A stretch of 64,000 nt of DNA, from contig CAMDQH010000003.1 of the NCBI GenBank assembly GCA_945905815.1, positions 1 through 64,000 of the forward strand, written 5' to 3'. The notes beneath the pieces are model-generated. The model had not been told where the DNA came from. It saw only the letters and a list, made by a program, of their open reading frames with translations, and did not search any database. Source of the stretch: Bacteriovorax stolpii (GTDB lineage: Bacteria; Bdellovibrionota; Bacteriovoracia; Bacteriovoracales; Bacteriovoracaceae). Below are positions 1-7,371 of the stretch, in pieces. Numbering within the stretch: position 1 is the first letter of the stretch; every line of letters begins with the position of its first letter. The position numbers and the translations under genes are program-made.

Positions 1-597
1 ATTTCTCTAAAAGATGCCTGTCCATCTATGAAGATTGAGATGAGTTATGCCACTGCTGAAAACTTTACCGGCGAAATTGTGACGGGGTATAAGGCCAAGA
101 AGGCGTATCTCGCTAAAGGTCCAGCAGAGGCTTTGTGTTTGGTTCAAGCACAAGCCCAGAAAAGAGGATTGAGCCTTAAAATCTACGATAGTTATCGCCC
201 TGTAAAGGCAGTTACCTTCTTTCAGGCCTGGGCGCAAAAACCTGAAACGAATTCCCAGATAAAAGAACATTATTACCCTGGCTTTACTCGTCTGCAGCTT
301 TTTGAACAAGGCTACATTGCTAAACAATCCAGTCATTCTCGTGGGAGTGCGGTGGACTTAACTCTGGTGGAGATGGAGAGTGGAAGATCACTGGATATGG
401 GGTCAGCTTTTGATTATTTTGATGATCTCTCAAATACCGACTCACCAAAAGTGACTGATGATCAGAGAAAGAATCGTATGATTTTGAAGGATCTGATGGA
501 AGGGAAGGGGTTCAAAAACTTTTCTCAGGAGTGGTGGCACTATTCTTTTAAGCCTGAGCCATATCCTGATCAGTATTTTGATTTTGATGTAGAGTAG
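1..597 (+). CDS. D-alanyl-D-alanine dipeptidase, VanX/DdpX type (5' end outside window)
   Basis: Zinc dipeptidase of the M15D family, which splits D-Ala-D-Ala during peptidoglycan recycling or remodelling. The zinc motif SSHSRGSAVD is at nt 328-357 and the C-terminal EWWHY motif at 529-543; together these give the usual His, Asp, Glu and His residues. The frame is open to the left edge, and the residues before the first ATG (nt 28) read KDACPS, which fits the normal N-terminus of this family. The gene therefore most likely begins upstream of the window, and any signal peptide would be out of view. The ATG at 28 is probably internal. It ends with TAG at 595-597 and no terminator hairpin follows. 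Family assignment is firm; physiological role (recycling, or use of prey wall fragments) is inference. Confidence 0.85.
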   Translation: MSLKDACPSMKIEMSYATAENFTGEIVTGYKAKKAYLAKGPAEALCLVQAQAQKRGLSLKIYDSYRPVKAVTFFQAWAQKPETNSQIKEHYYPGFTRLQLFEQGYIAKQSSHSRGSAVDLTLVEMESGRSLDMGSAFDYFDDLSNTDSPKVTDDQRKNRMILKDLMEGKGFKNFSQEWWHYSFKPEPYPDQYFDFDVE

Positions 598-799
598 TTC
601 ATGCCACATATAATCTGAAATCTAGCAGAATTGAAAAATACCCCAACTTTATACCCTAAAGACTTGTTCTATTATCTAGGTTCTGGCATTTGTTGCAGAA
701 CTTAATCAACTACCTGAATTAACTTAAGAAAAGATGACCAAGAGACAATAAAGTGACAATATGATACACTTATTATGTCTTTTAACCAGGTGGAATGAA

Positions 800-1126
800 A
801 TGATGAATTTAAAGGAAACTATTAACTTCAAAACTCTTAGAGAGAAAGGCCCCAGCGCAATTGATGTGAAGGGTGATGAGGTAGTTCAGGTGATCAGCAA
901 GGGATCTGATATCAAGGTTATTATTTCTCAGGAGCACTACCTAAATCTTCTGGCGGCATACAACCAGATGCTTGTTCGGGCCGGTGTGAAAGAAGAAAAG
1001 ACTGTTGATATGGAAGAGCGGATGCGTTCATTTGAAGACCGACTTTCCAAGATCATGAAAGTAACTGAAGAATCAGAGGAAGGTCGTAAGTGGCAAGGTG
1101 GACAAAAGACGGCTGGGACTTATTAG
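800..1126 (+). CDS. Phd/YefM-like antitoxin (putative)
   Basis: Small protein of about 108 residues. Its first half (FKTLREKGPSAIDV, VVQVISKGSDIKVIIS, EHYLNLLAAY) follows the Phd/YefM antitoxin pattern of a short DNA-binding fold with a 'G.....VIS.E.Y..L' core. The second half is charged and helical, as expected for the toxin-wrapping tail. The start is taken at ATG 800 (or 803) because AGGTGG at 788-793 lies at the right distance; the longer frame from 761 has no ribosome site. The 3' end overlaps the next gene by 37 bases, and the toxin ribosome site lies inside this gene, which suggests coupled translation. Family call rests on pattern only; the pairing with a RelE/ParE-like neighbour supports it. 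Confidence 0.6.
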   Translation: MMNLKETINFKTLREKGPSAIDVKGDEVVQVISKGSDIKVIISQEHYLNLLAAYNQMLVRAGVKEEKTVDMEERMRSFEDRLSKIMKVTEESEEGRKWQGGQKTAGTY

Positions 1127-1380
1127 AAGGTATCGCATTTAATGCTTACGTCTTCACAGGCTTTAGGGCATCTGCTCTTAGAGTTATGGAAGACTCAGCC
1201 AGGGTTTGCAGTATCGTTGAATCAAATCCCGGAATCGGTAAAAATATTCAAAATATCTTCAGTGAAGATCGATTCTGGCACCCCTTTCATGAGGGCAAGG
1301 TTTTAATTTGGAAGCTCGACGACGAGGGAGTTTTGTTTGTGGGAGCGTTTTATGCGCTTCCTTCAGAAGTTTATGTTTAA
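1090..1380 (+). CDS. RelE/ParE-like toxin (putative)
   Basis: A 96-residue basic protein beginning with GTG at 1090, with AGGAAGG at about 1077-1083 as ribosome site. The layout matches small RelE/ParE toxins: a N-terminal helix (WTKDGWDLLEGIAFNAY), a second helix with FRASALRVMEDSARVCSIV, a central 'NPGIGKNI' segment, and a C-terminal strand pair around 'KVLIWKLDDEGVLFVGAFY'. RelE members inhibit translation and ParE members poison gyrase; the sequence does not tell which. It overlaps the antitoxin-like gene by 37 bases. No intrinsic terminator follows directly. The pair stands alone between a cell-wall peptidase and SelO, consistent with a mobile two-gene cassette. Confidence 0.55.
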   Translation: MARWTKDGWDLLEGIAFNAYVFTGFRASALRVMEDSARVCSIVESNPGIGKNIQNIFSEDRFWHPFHEGKVLIWKLDDEGVLFVGAFYALPSEVYV

Positions 1381-1394
1381 TTTTCCGTCAGGAT

Positions 1395-1520
1395 TTATTC
1401 CGACGTCTGCAGTTCAAAAGGCCCGTGAACGTCATCGAGACTTCTGATAGAGTTTCTCCAATAGAGAACAACCAGCACCGGGCTATAAACAACGTACAAA
1501 ATTAAAAAAAGTCCTTTCAT
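1395..1520 (-). CDS. Very small membrane protein, 41 residues (putative)
   Basis: A minus-strand ORF reads ATG at 1520 to TAA at 1395-1397. A near-ideal ribosome site AGGAGGG lies four bases before the ATG. The product starts MKGLFLILYVVYSPVLVVLYW, giving one hydrophobic helix of about 20 residues, then a short polar tail (RNSIRSLDDVHGPFELQTSE). It is convergent to the toxin gene, with the two stop codons 14 bases apart. Upstream on the same strand are a hairpin-forming sequence and a TTGACA hexamer. No family is recognised. It could be a type I toxin-like peptide, a small membrane regulator or a leader peptide. The strong ribosome site is the main evidence that it is expressed. Confidence 0.5.
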   Translation of the reverse strand: MKGLFLILYVVYSPVLVVLYWRNSIRSLDDVHGPFELQTSE

Positions 1521-1531
1521 AAACCCTCCTG

Positions 1532-1580
1532 ATACTTTCAGTATGCCACCGAACCGGCCCTCCGTGAGACAGGGTTCGGT
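1532..1580 (-). promoter_or_regulatory. Two hairpin-forming inverted repeats in the leader of the small membrane ORF
   Basis: ACCGAACC (1548-1555) and GGTTCGGT (1573-1580) are perfect 8-base inverted repeats around a 17-base loop. Next to them, ATACT (1532-1536) and AGTAT (1540-1544) form a short stem directly beside the AGGAGGG ribosome site of the minus-strand small ORF. No T-run follows on either strand, so a terminator is unlikely. An RNA structure controlling translation, or a protein-binding operator, would fit. This stretch of about 356 bases between the toxin and SelO genes holds only this element, the small ORF and the promoter. Confidence 0.4.
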
Positions 1581-1655
1581 TAAGATCGTTAATATTAGGT
1601 TAGGAGACCAGTAGAGTCAGGATAAGGGGTTATTTTTTTGCCTATCTACATTTTT

Positions 1656-1686
1656 TTGTCAACTTTACGTAAAATGGTCCTATACT
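1656..1686 (+). promoter_or_regulatory. Candidate sigma-70 promoter for the SelO-like gene
   Basis: TTGTCA (1656-1661) and TATACT (1681-1686) are separated by 19 bases, slightly longer than usual, and lie about 50 bases before the ATG at 1737. On the other strand the same site reads TTGACA (1662-1657), a consensus -35 for leftward transcription, although no good -10 is evident there. The two -35 hexamers overlap, so a divergent arrangement is possible. Confidence 0.4.
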
Positions 1687-1736
1687 GAGATTAGGATTTT
1701 TGTTTAGGAACTTTATCGAAGGATTGATAAAAGCTA

Positions 1737-3572
1737 ATGAACCAGATCAAAAAATGTCCTATAGATGAAGTCGGTAAAAGATCTTATTCAAATTTTGCGC
1801 ACCTCAATGGTGAGCATCCTTTTAAGAAGAACGTTCCCGGCGGGAGAGTTGAATACAAGGCGCGTTACCGCAAGGGTGGTAAAGTTGCATTTTTCAATTT
1901 TGACCTCGCTAAAGAAATGGGCCTCATCGCAAAAAGTCATCCGCAAACACTAACTCCAGAACTTGAAAAAGAAATTCTCGAAACATTCAGTTTAACTATC
2001 ATCAATGAATACGATGTTATTAATAAAGTAAAAATTCCTGAAGAAGATGTTTTACCAAATACATTTATGGCCACTCGCTATCTTCAGCTTCAGCACCCAG
2101 ACAAGATGGGAAGAACATCTGGAGATGGAAGAACCGTTTGGAACGGAACCGTTCGTCACAATGGTACGACTTGGGACGTTTCAAGTTGTGGAACTGGTGG
2201 AACAAAACTTTCTCCGGCCTGCAATATTAATAAAAAGTTTTATCAGACTGGTGACCCAAGCATTTCTTATGGCTGCGGTTTATCTGAAGTTGCTGAGGGA
2301 TTAGAAACACTCTTCTTCTCAGAAGTATTAGGCAAAAACGGTTTTAAAACAGAAAGAGTCTTGGCGATACTTGAATATGATAAAGGTATTGCGATTAATG
2401 TTCGCGCTAATCCAAATCTTATCAGACCCAGTCATTTCTTTGGGCATCTGAAACAAGGTAATCTTGAAACTTTAAAACAGGTTGCTGATTACTATATTGC
2501 TCGTCAGGTTGAAAATAAGGCATGGGAACAAACAACATTTAAGTCAGACAAAGATAAGTATTATTATATGGCCCATCAAGTGGCACGCTCGTTAGCCGAA
2601 ACTGCAGCTAAATTCGAAGATGAATACATTTTTTGCTGGCTAGATTGGGATGGAGATAACATTTTGATGGATGGTGGGATCATTGATTACGGATCCATTC
2701 GTCAATTTGGTCTGTTTCATGCTGAATATCGATATGATGATGTTCAAAGATTTTCTACGACCATTCTTGAGCAGAGGCAGAAGGCCCGCTATATGGTCCA
2801 GTGCTTCGTTCAGATTGCTGATTTTCTTTCAACCAAAAAGAAAAAGTCTCTCTCTCACTTTAAGCAACACTCTATTATGCAATATTTTGATAAGCATTTT
2901 GTGGATTCAAAAAATCGTAATTTATTGCAAAAGATAGGTTTTAAGAAAACTCATGTTGATCATCTTCTTAAACATCATTTGAATAAAGTGACAAAATTCA
3001 GAAAAGTATTCAGTTATTTTGAAAGATCGAAATCGAAGCGTGGCCCTTACAAAGTACCGGATGGTATTAACCGTGATGCCATTTTCTGTATGCGGGATAT
3101 TCTGCGGGAACTTCCTCAAATTTACCTCGCCAGAAATACAAGCTTAAGCTCTCAGGAATTTACGGAAATAATTAAGTCTTCATACGCACGCAAAAGTGAT
3201 TTGAGGCTTACCGATCTTCGTAAAAAACAGATTGGCCGTTTTCAGTCTAACTACTTGTCTCTCATCAATACCATCGAAAGAGAGCTTGATCTGAGTCGAG
3301 GTCAGCAGCTGCTTGAAATGACCATGAGGGCGTCAGTAATCAATAAATACGACCGGGTAACTGGGGACTCCATCACTTATATTGTTCAAAAAGTACAAAA
3401 ATTGAGACCGAAGCTGACTGGCCATGAGCTATTTGAGCTTTCTCAGCAATTTGCCACTTATCAAAATTTGAACCCCGATCAAAAAATAGTTGTACATGAG
3501 ACACCTGAGCGGCATAAGAACATCATGCAGAATTTTCACACGATTGTTCGAGAGTGCCGCGAGGGGCTATGA
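1737..3572 (+). CDS. SelO/YdiU-like pseudokinase-fold protein, divergent
   Basis: A 611-residue protein related to SelO (YdiU), the pseudokinase-fold enzyme that transfers AMP to proteins. Recognisable in order: GDGRTVWNGTV (about 130-140), a glycine-rich turn GTGGTKLSP where SelO has its KGSGRTP-type loop, FFSEVLGKNGFKTERVLAIL, the SFF-like segment SHFFGHLKQGNLETL, and DWDGDNILMDGGIIDYG, which corresponds to the metal-binding N..D / DYG region. Several positions usually conserved in SelO differ, including the lysine before the glycine-rich loop and the HGVMNTDN sequence. Length is higher than usual (about 480-550) because of a helical C-terminal extension. The stop overlaps the next ATG (ATGA), so the two genes are translationally coupled. 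Fold assignment is fairly sure; AMPylation activity is inference. Confidence 0.7.
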   Translation: MNQIKKCPIDEVGKRSYSNFAHLNGEHPFKKNVPGGRVEYKARYRKGGKVAFFNFDLAKEMGLIAKSHPQTLTPELEKEILETFSLTIINEYDVINKVKIPEEDVLPNTFMATRYLQLQHPDKMGRTSGDGRTVWNGTVRHNGTTWDVSSCGTGGTKLSPACNINKKFYQTGDPSISYGCGLSEVAEGLETLFFSEVLGKNGFKTERVLAILEYDKGIAINVRANPNLIRPSHFFGHLKQGNLETLKQVADYYIARQVENKAWEQTTFKSDKDKYYYMAHQVARSLAETAAKFEDEYIFCWLDWDGDNILMDGGIIDYGSIRQFGLFHAEYRYDDVQRFSTTILEQRQKARYMVQCFVQIADFLSTKKKKSLSHFKQHSIMQYFDKHFVDSKNRNLLQKIGFKKTHVDHLLKHHLNKVTKFRKVFSYFERSKSKRGPYKVPDGINRDAIFCMRDILRELPQIYLARNTSLSSQEFTEIIKSSYARKSDLRLTDLRKKQIGRFQSNYLSLINTIERELDLSRGQQLLEMTMRASVINKYDRVTGDSITYIVQKVQKLRPKLTGHELFELSQQFATYQNLNPDQKIVVHETPERHKNIMQNFHTIVRECREGL

Positions 3573-4231
3573 ATCTTGTTTTCTATAGCGGTGGCGACGA
3601 AAAAGAAAACCAACATCTTGATCGAGCTTTTATAGAACTTCTGGGTAAAAAAAATCCAGTCGTTACCTTCATTCCGTCATCATCTTATCTTTCTGAACAA
3701 GAGTTTAAATCTTTTGTTCGACATTATTCTAAATTCAAAATTTTCAGGTTCATTCATTTTCCAATTGATGTGCCATTTGACCAAACTCTCTTTAATGAGG
3801 TGATGCGAAGTGACGCTATTCATCTGGCAGGCGGTAATACTTTTTATTTTTTAAATAGTCTTCGCAAGGCGAAACTGTTGCCCAAACTTAAGGCCTTTGC
3901 TCAAAAAGGTGGATTATTAACCGGTCTTTCTGCCGGTGCAATTATGATGACTGAGAATATTGAGATGGCCGGATATCCAGAATTTGATCGAGATGAAAAT
4001 ATTGTAAATATAAAGAATCTGGCAGCTTTAAATTTAGTCGACTTTTTATTTTTTCCACACTTTAGAAAATCAACCCGCTATGATGTTGTGTTCAATAAAT
4101 ACACTCGCTCTTCAGATAAAATTATCTATGCTTGTCCAGATGGTGCAGGGATCGTTGTTCGCGATAATGAAATACGATTTGTCGGTAAATGCTACGCATT
4201 CTCACGTGGGCATAAGTTTGTAATCAATTAA
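3569..4231 (+). CDS. Peptidase E-like (S51) hydrolase
   Basis: A 220-residue class I glutamine-amidotransferase-fold hydrolase resembling peptidase E and cyanophycinase. Seen: FIPSSSYLS near residue 40, IHLAGGNTFYFLNSLR around 90, and the nucleophile elbow GLSAGAIMM around 125, whose serine sits where PepE has its catalytic Ser. The start is ATG 3569, inside the stop of the SelO-like gene and preceded by AGGGG; an upstream in-frame GTG at 3554 is less likely. Family members cleave Asp-X dipeptides or cyanophycin; substrate cannot be judged. It ends four bases into the convergent endonuclease gene. Confidence 0.7.
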   Translation: MNLVFYSGGDEKENQHLDRAFIELLGKKNPVVTFIPSSSYLSEQEFKSFVRHYSKFKIFRFIHFPIDVPFDQTLFNEVMRSDAIHLAGGNTFYFLNSLRKAKLLPKLKAFAQKGGLLTGLSAGAIMMTENIEMAGYPEFDRDENIVNIKNLAALNLVDFLFFPHFRKSTRYDVVFNKYTRSSDKIIYACPDGAGIVVRDNEIRFVGKCYAFSRGHKFVIN

Positions 4232-4971
4232 TCTTCAAGTTCAATTTCGACATATAGTGGTAAATGATCAGAAAGTTTTTTCCAGTGTCCTTCTTTGAGA
4301 GTGATCGCCTGAATCGCCGTCATCTTGTTTAGAAAAACCCGGTCTAAAGACAGCAAAGGCATAAAACTTGGGAATGTGGGTGGATATTTTCCATGTAGAA
4401 ATTTGAACGCTTCATTTACGTTTAATTCTGCTTCAATTCGCGTTGAAACTTTTTTATTCCAGTCATTAAAATCGCCGATTAAAATCCATGGTGTGGCAGA
4501 TTCTTTTTTTAAGTCATCAATAATCATTTTTGCTTGTTGGTCTCGCCCACCTTGGGTCAAATTCAAGTGAGTATTGGCCAATATAATTTCTCTTTCAAGT
4601 TGAGGAACAAGAACACGTGCCTTCAATAGCCCACGTTGCTCAAAACGGTTGGTGCTGATAATTTTGTTAGACCAGTCTACGATCGGAAATTTACTTAAAA
4701 TAGCATTGCCGTGGTGGCCTTCTGCATAGATTGCGTTTTTTCCGTAGGCAAAATGTGGCCAAACAGTATCTGCGAGATATTCAAACTGAATGGCCGTAGC
4801 CCAATCTGGAATGCTACACCTGCTATCATTATGATCACCTAATACTTCCTGAAGGAAAAGTACGTCCGCATTTACTTCTCTCATCGCTTTTCTTATCTGA
4901 TCTAAAATGAAATCGGTATTACCAATCGTGAAGCCTTTATGAATGTTGTAGGAAAGTATTCTTATCTTCAT
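4228..4971 (-). CDS. Endonuclease/exonuclease/phosphatase family protein, YbhP-like
   Basis: A 247-residue single-domain member of the Mg-dependent EEP superfamily (DNase I, sphingomyelinase and inositol phosphatase fold). Landmarks in order: SYNIHKGF near the N-terminus (Asn metal ligand), FLQEVLGD (Glu), ANTHLNL, IGDFNDW (Asp/Asn) and SDHLPLYVEI at the end (catalytic Asp-His). No signal peptide. The ATG follows the stop codon of the upstream cardiolipin synthase-like gene with no gap. The same pairing occurs in Escherichia coli as ybhP-clsB, which points to a phospholipid-related role, but the substrate is unknown. Confidence 0.8.
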   Translation of the reverse strand: MKIRILSYNIHKGFTIGNTDFILDQIRKAMREVNADVLFLQEVLGDHNDSRCSIPDWATAIQFEYLADTVWPHFAYGKNAIYAEGHHGNAILSKFPIVDWSNKIISTNRFEQRGLLKARVLVPQLEREIILANTHLNLTQGGRDQQAKMIIDDLKKESATPWILIGDFNDWNKKVSTRIEAELNVNEAFKFLHGKYPPTFPSFMPLLSLDRVFLNKMTAIQAITLKEGHWKKLSDHLPLYVEIELED

Positions 4972-6114
4972 TTAAAACCAGTATTTAAAAATAAAAAAAA
5001 GTCTGGCCAAAAACCTATCAAAAACTGTTCTTTGTTTCAAACTTTTATTTGTTATTTCCTGTTGAGAGGGAGTGGATTGAATAAAGTCATTTGCTATCTT
5101 AATCTTATTGTTTTCGTCTTGAATGGAAAGGTCGACCTCTAAATCATGTAAAATGCTTCGATGGTTAAGATTACTTGTTCCAATTGTCATCCAATCATCA
5201 ATGATGAATGTTTTTGCATGCAAAACGGTTTCAACGTATTGAAAAATTTTTACACCCTTCGTGGCCAGGTAAGGGAAATAAAAAAACTGGAGCGACTGAA
5301 ATATTTTCACATCAGTCTTTGATGATATAAGTATTCGAACATCCACTCCTCTTTGAGCGGCCTTACTAAGAATACGAATTAAATTACGTTTTGGTATAAA
5401 GTAAGGGGTCATAAGCCAAATTCTTCCCTTCGCGCGATTAATCTTTTGGAGCAGGTCACGGTAATAGAAGCGTTTCATAAATAGGGTATGGTTTAGTCTT
5501 AGAGGAGCATCCTTTAGGTTTTTAGTGATTAGATGCTTGATCGTTTTTCGGTAACGTAAGTAGTCTCTGATCTTCCATATTTTTTTAAAGTGGAGAAGTG
5601 CAATTTTTACATTTTGTCCCTTAACCCGGACACCCATGTCTTTCCATTTTTTTTCTTTATATTCTTCGATATGCTCAACAGAAAAATTATAGCTTCCGAC
5701 AAACATAATGTTGCTATCGATGGTAATAACTTTTCTATGATTGCGCTGATTAAGTCGCCATAATCGAGTGAAAAATGTTTGGATTTTCTTTTTTAAACTC
5801 ATCTTTCCATACACGGGATGATAAAAAGGAAGAGGGTGAAACATTTTGACATTAATTCCTGCATTTAAGAATATAGTATAAAGCCTATCGAAAAAACTGT
5901 AGCTTCCAACGCCGTCTACCACAATTTGAACTTCCACACCTCTTTGGTGTGCCTTGATTAAATGCGAGGCCATTTTATTTCCCAGACTGTCATCGTTAAA
6001 AATATAAATCTCAACAGTGATTAGTTCTTTCGCTTCTTCAATATCCTTTATAAGACGATCAAAATAATGATCTCCATCCAGAAAAATTTCCTCATTGTCC
6101 CAATAATTGTCCAT
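4972..6114 (-). CDS. clsB: Cardiolipin synthase-like phospholipase D (ClsB type)
   Basis: A 380-residue PLD-superfamily protein with two HxKxxxxD motifs: HRKVITID near residue 142 followed by GSYNFS, and HAKTFIID near 300 followed by GTSNLNHRS. It lacks the N-terminal membrane segments of ClsA, matching the shorter ClsB type. Such enzymes join phosphatidyl groups to make cardiolipin, or cleave phosphodiesters. The start at 6114 has GAGGA six bases ahead. It forms a two-gene unit with the EEP hydrolase. The gap to the divergent pilT-like gene (6115-6243) must hold both promoters, although none is clear. The family is sure; the specific symbol is tentative. Confidence 0.75.
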   Translation of the reverse strand: MDNYWDNEEIFLDGDHYFDRLIKDIEEAKELITVEIYIFNDDSLGNKMASHLIKAHQRGVEVQIVVDGVGSYSFFDRLYTIFLNAGINVKMFHPLPFYHPVYGKMSLKKKIQTFFTRLWRLNQRNHRKVITIDSNIMFVGSYNFSVEHIEEYKEKKWKDMGVRVKGQNVKIALLHFKKIWKIRDYLRYRKTIKHLITKNLKDAPLRLNHTLFMKRFYYRDLLQKINRAKGRIWLMTPYFIPKRNLIRILSKAAQRGVDVRILISSKTDVKIFQSLQFFYFPYLATKGVKIFQYVETVLHAKTFIIDDWMTIGTSNLNHRSILHDLEVDLSIQDENNKIKIANDFIQSTPSQQEITNKSLKQRTVFDRFLARLFFIFKYWF

Positions 6115-6243
6115 GAGTCCTCTTCGGAGGGATAGCGAAGATAGTTAACCTGACGGTGATTGTCGGACATGTAGAGTTTCCTAAACCTATTACCCTGTTT
6201 GGTCGATAAAGGATTTGAAATCATTAACAAAAGAATTTAAATC

Positions 6244-7338
6244 ATGGCCTTGACCAAAGAAGCCTTTGTGAACCTTATTAAATCTGCTTCGGCAGCAGGA
6301 GTCAGTGATATCCATTTAAGAACTGATGAAAAACCTTGTTTTAGAGTTCGTGGGGACTTAGTCCCCGTAAAACTAGATCCTCTAACCAACGATGATTTGA
6401 AGCTAGTTTGCTCAATGATGATTAAGGACGAAGAAGTTTTAAAAAAACTAGATACGATTAAAGAACATGATGGCTCTTTTTCTGTCCCTAAGATTTGCCG
6501 TGTTCGGTACAATGTCATGCGCTACCAAGGTAAACTAGGTCTTATTTTACGTCTTATCAGTGACAAGATCCCGACAACTGAAGAACTCAAGCTTCCAGTG
6601 GTAATTAACAAGATATCTGAAGCGAATGCCGGATTAGTTTTGGTAACTGGTGCAACCGGTTCAGGGAAAAGTTCTACGCTCGCTGCCATGATTAATCATA
6701 TTAATAAGATTTCAGCGGTTCATATTTTAACGCTTGAAGACCCTGTTGAGTATGTTCATACACCGATCAAAGCAAGAATCACTCAAAGAGAGATTGGGCA
6801 AGACACTGCTGATTTTGCCTCCGCTCTGAGATCCGCCCTTCGTCAAGATCCGGATATTATTTTAATTGGTGAGATGAGAGATGCTGAAACGATTTCAATT
6901 GCCCTGAAAGCTGCTGAAACAGGTCACTTAGTTTTCGGAACAGTTCATACAACCGATGCTTTGAGTACTATTGGCCGCTTAATTTCGATGTTTCCTCCAG
7001 AGGAGCAGAATGTAGTGAGAGTTCGTATTGCTGACAACCTTCACGCAACGGTTTCACAGCGCCTGCTTAAAACCTCAGATGGTAAGGGAAGAATTGCTGC
7101 CCAAGAGATAATGATCAATAATCCGGGTATTAAAGAGTCGATTCTTGACCCAGTTAGAACCAAAGAAATTTATTTGTATATTGAAAAAGGGAAGAATACC
7201 ACAGGCGCACAGAGCTTCGATCAGGCCATTACCCAGCTTTACAAGGATGGTCTTATTACGATGGAAGAGGCCAAAGGTAATTGTACTTCACCAGAAGATT
7301 TCGAGAGGAATCTAATGTTTGGTGACCAAAGCGAGTAA
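6244..7338 (+). CDS. pilT: Type IV pilus retraction ATPase, PilT family
   Basis: A 364-residue secretion-type ATPase. In order: an N-terminal PAS-like domain with SDIHLRTDEKPCFRVRG (about 20-37), Walker A GATGSGKSS (about 138-146), the Asp box LEDPVEY, Walker B IILIGEMRD, and the His box GHLVFGTVHT. The C-terminal QEIMINNPGIKESILD segment occupies the place of the AIRNLIRE motif of PilT. Length and order match PilT/PilU. These hexameric motors retract type IV pili, used for gliding and, in predatory bacteria, for prey contact. No pil genes lie next to it. It is followed 33 bases later by the phosphoglycerol transferase and may be cotranscribed. Confidence 0.85.
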   Translation: MALTKEAFVNLIKSASAAGVSDIHLRTDEKPCFRVRGDLVPVKLDPLTNDDLKLVCSMMIKDEEVLKKLDTIKEHDGSFSVPKICRVRYNVMRYQGKLGLILRLISDKIPTTEELKLPVVINKISEANAGLVLVTGATGSGKSSTLAAMINHINKISAVHILTLEDPVEYVHTPIKARITQREIGQDTADFASALRSALRQDPDIILIGEMRDAETISIALKAAETGHLVFGTVHTTDALSTIGRLISMFPPEEQNVVRVRIADNLHATVSQRLLKTSDGKGRIAAQEIMINNPGIKESILDPVRTKEIYLYIEKGKNTTGAQSFDQAITQLYKDGLITMEEAKGNCTSPEDFERNLMFGDQSE

Positions 7339-7371
7339 TAATTGTTATGATCTCTACTGCAGGGGTCATTT

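Noticed and set aside
598-760. Gap between the VanX-like gene and the antitoxin, with a readable VLAFVAELNQLPELT tail
   Set aside because: Fifteen codons between stops with no start; not distinguishable from chance. No clear promoter was found in this gap either.
1548-1580. GGTTCGGT hairpin considered as a tRNA T-arm or as an att/attC site
   Set aside because: No cloverleaf, acceptor stem or CCA context could be formed around it, and no integrase gene is near; kept only as a leader hairpin.
4228-4231. Convergent four-base overlap of the peptidase and endonuclease genes as a sign of truncation
   Set aside because: Both proteins have complete family C-termini (SDHLPLYVEI is intact), so this is ordinary tight packing.
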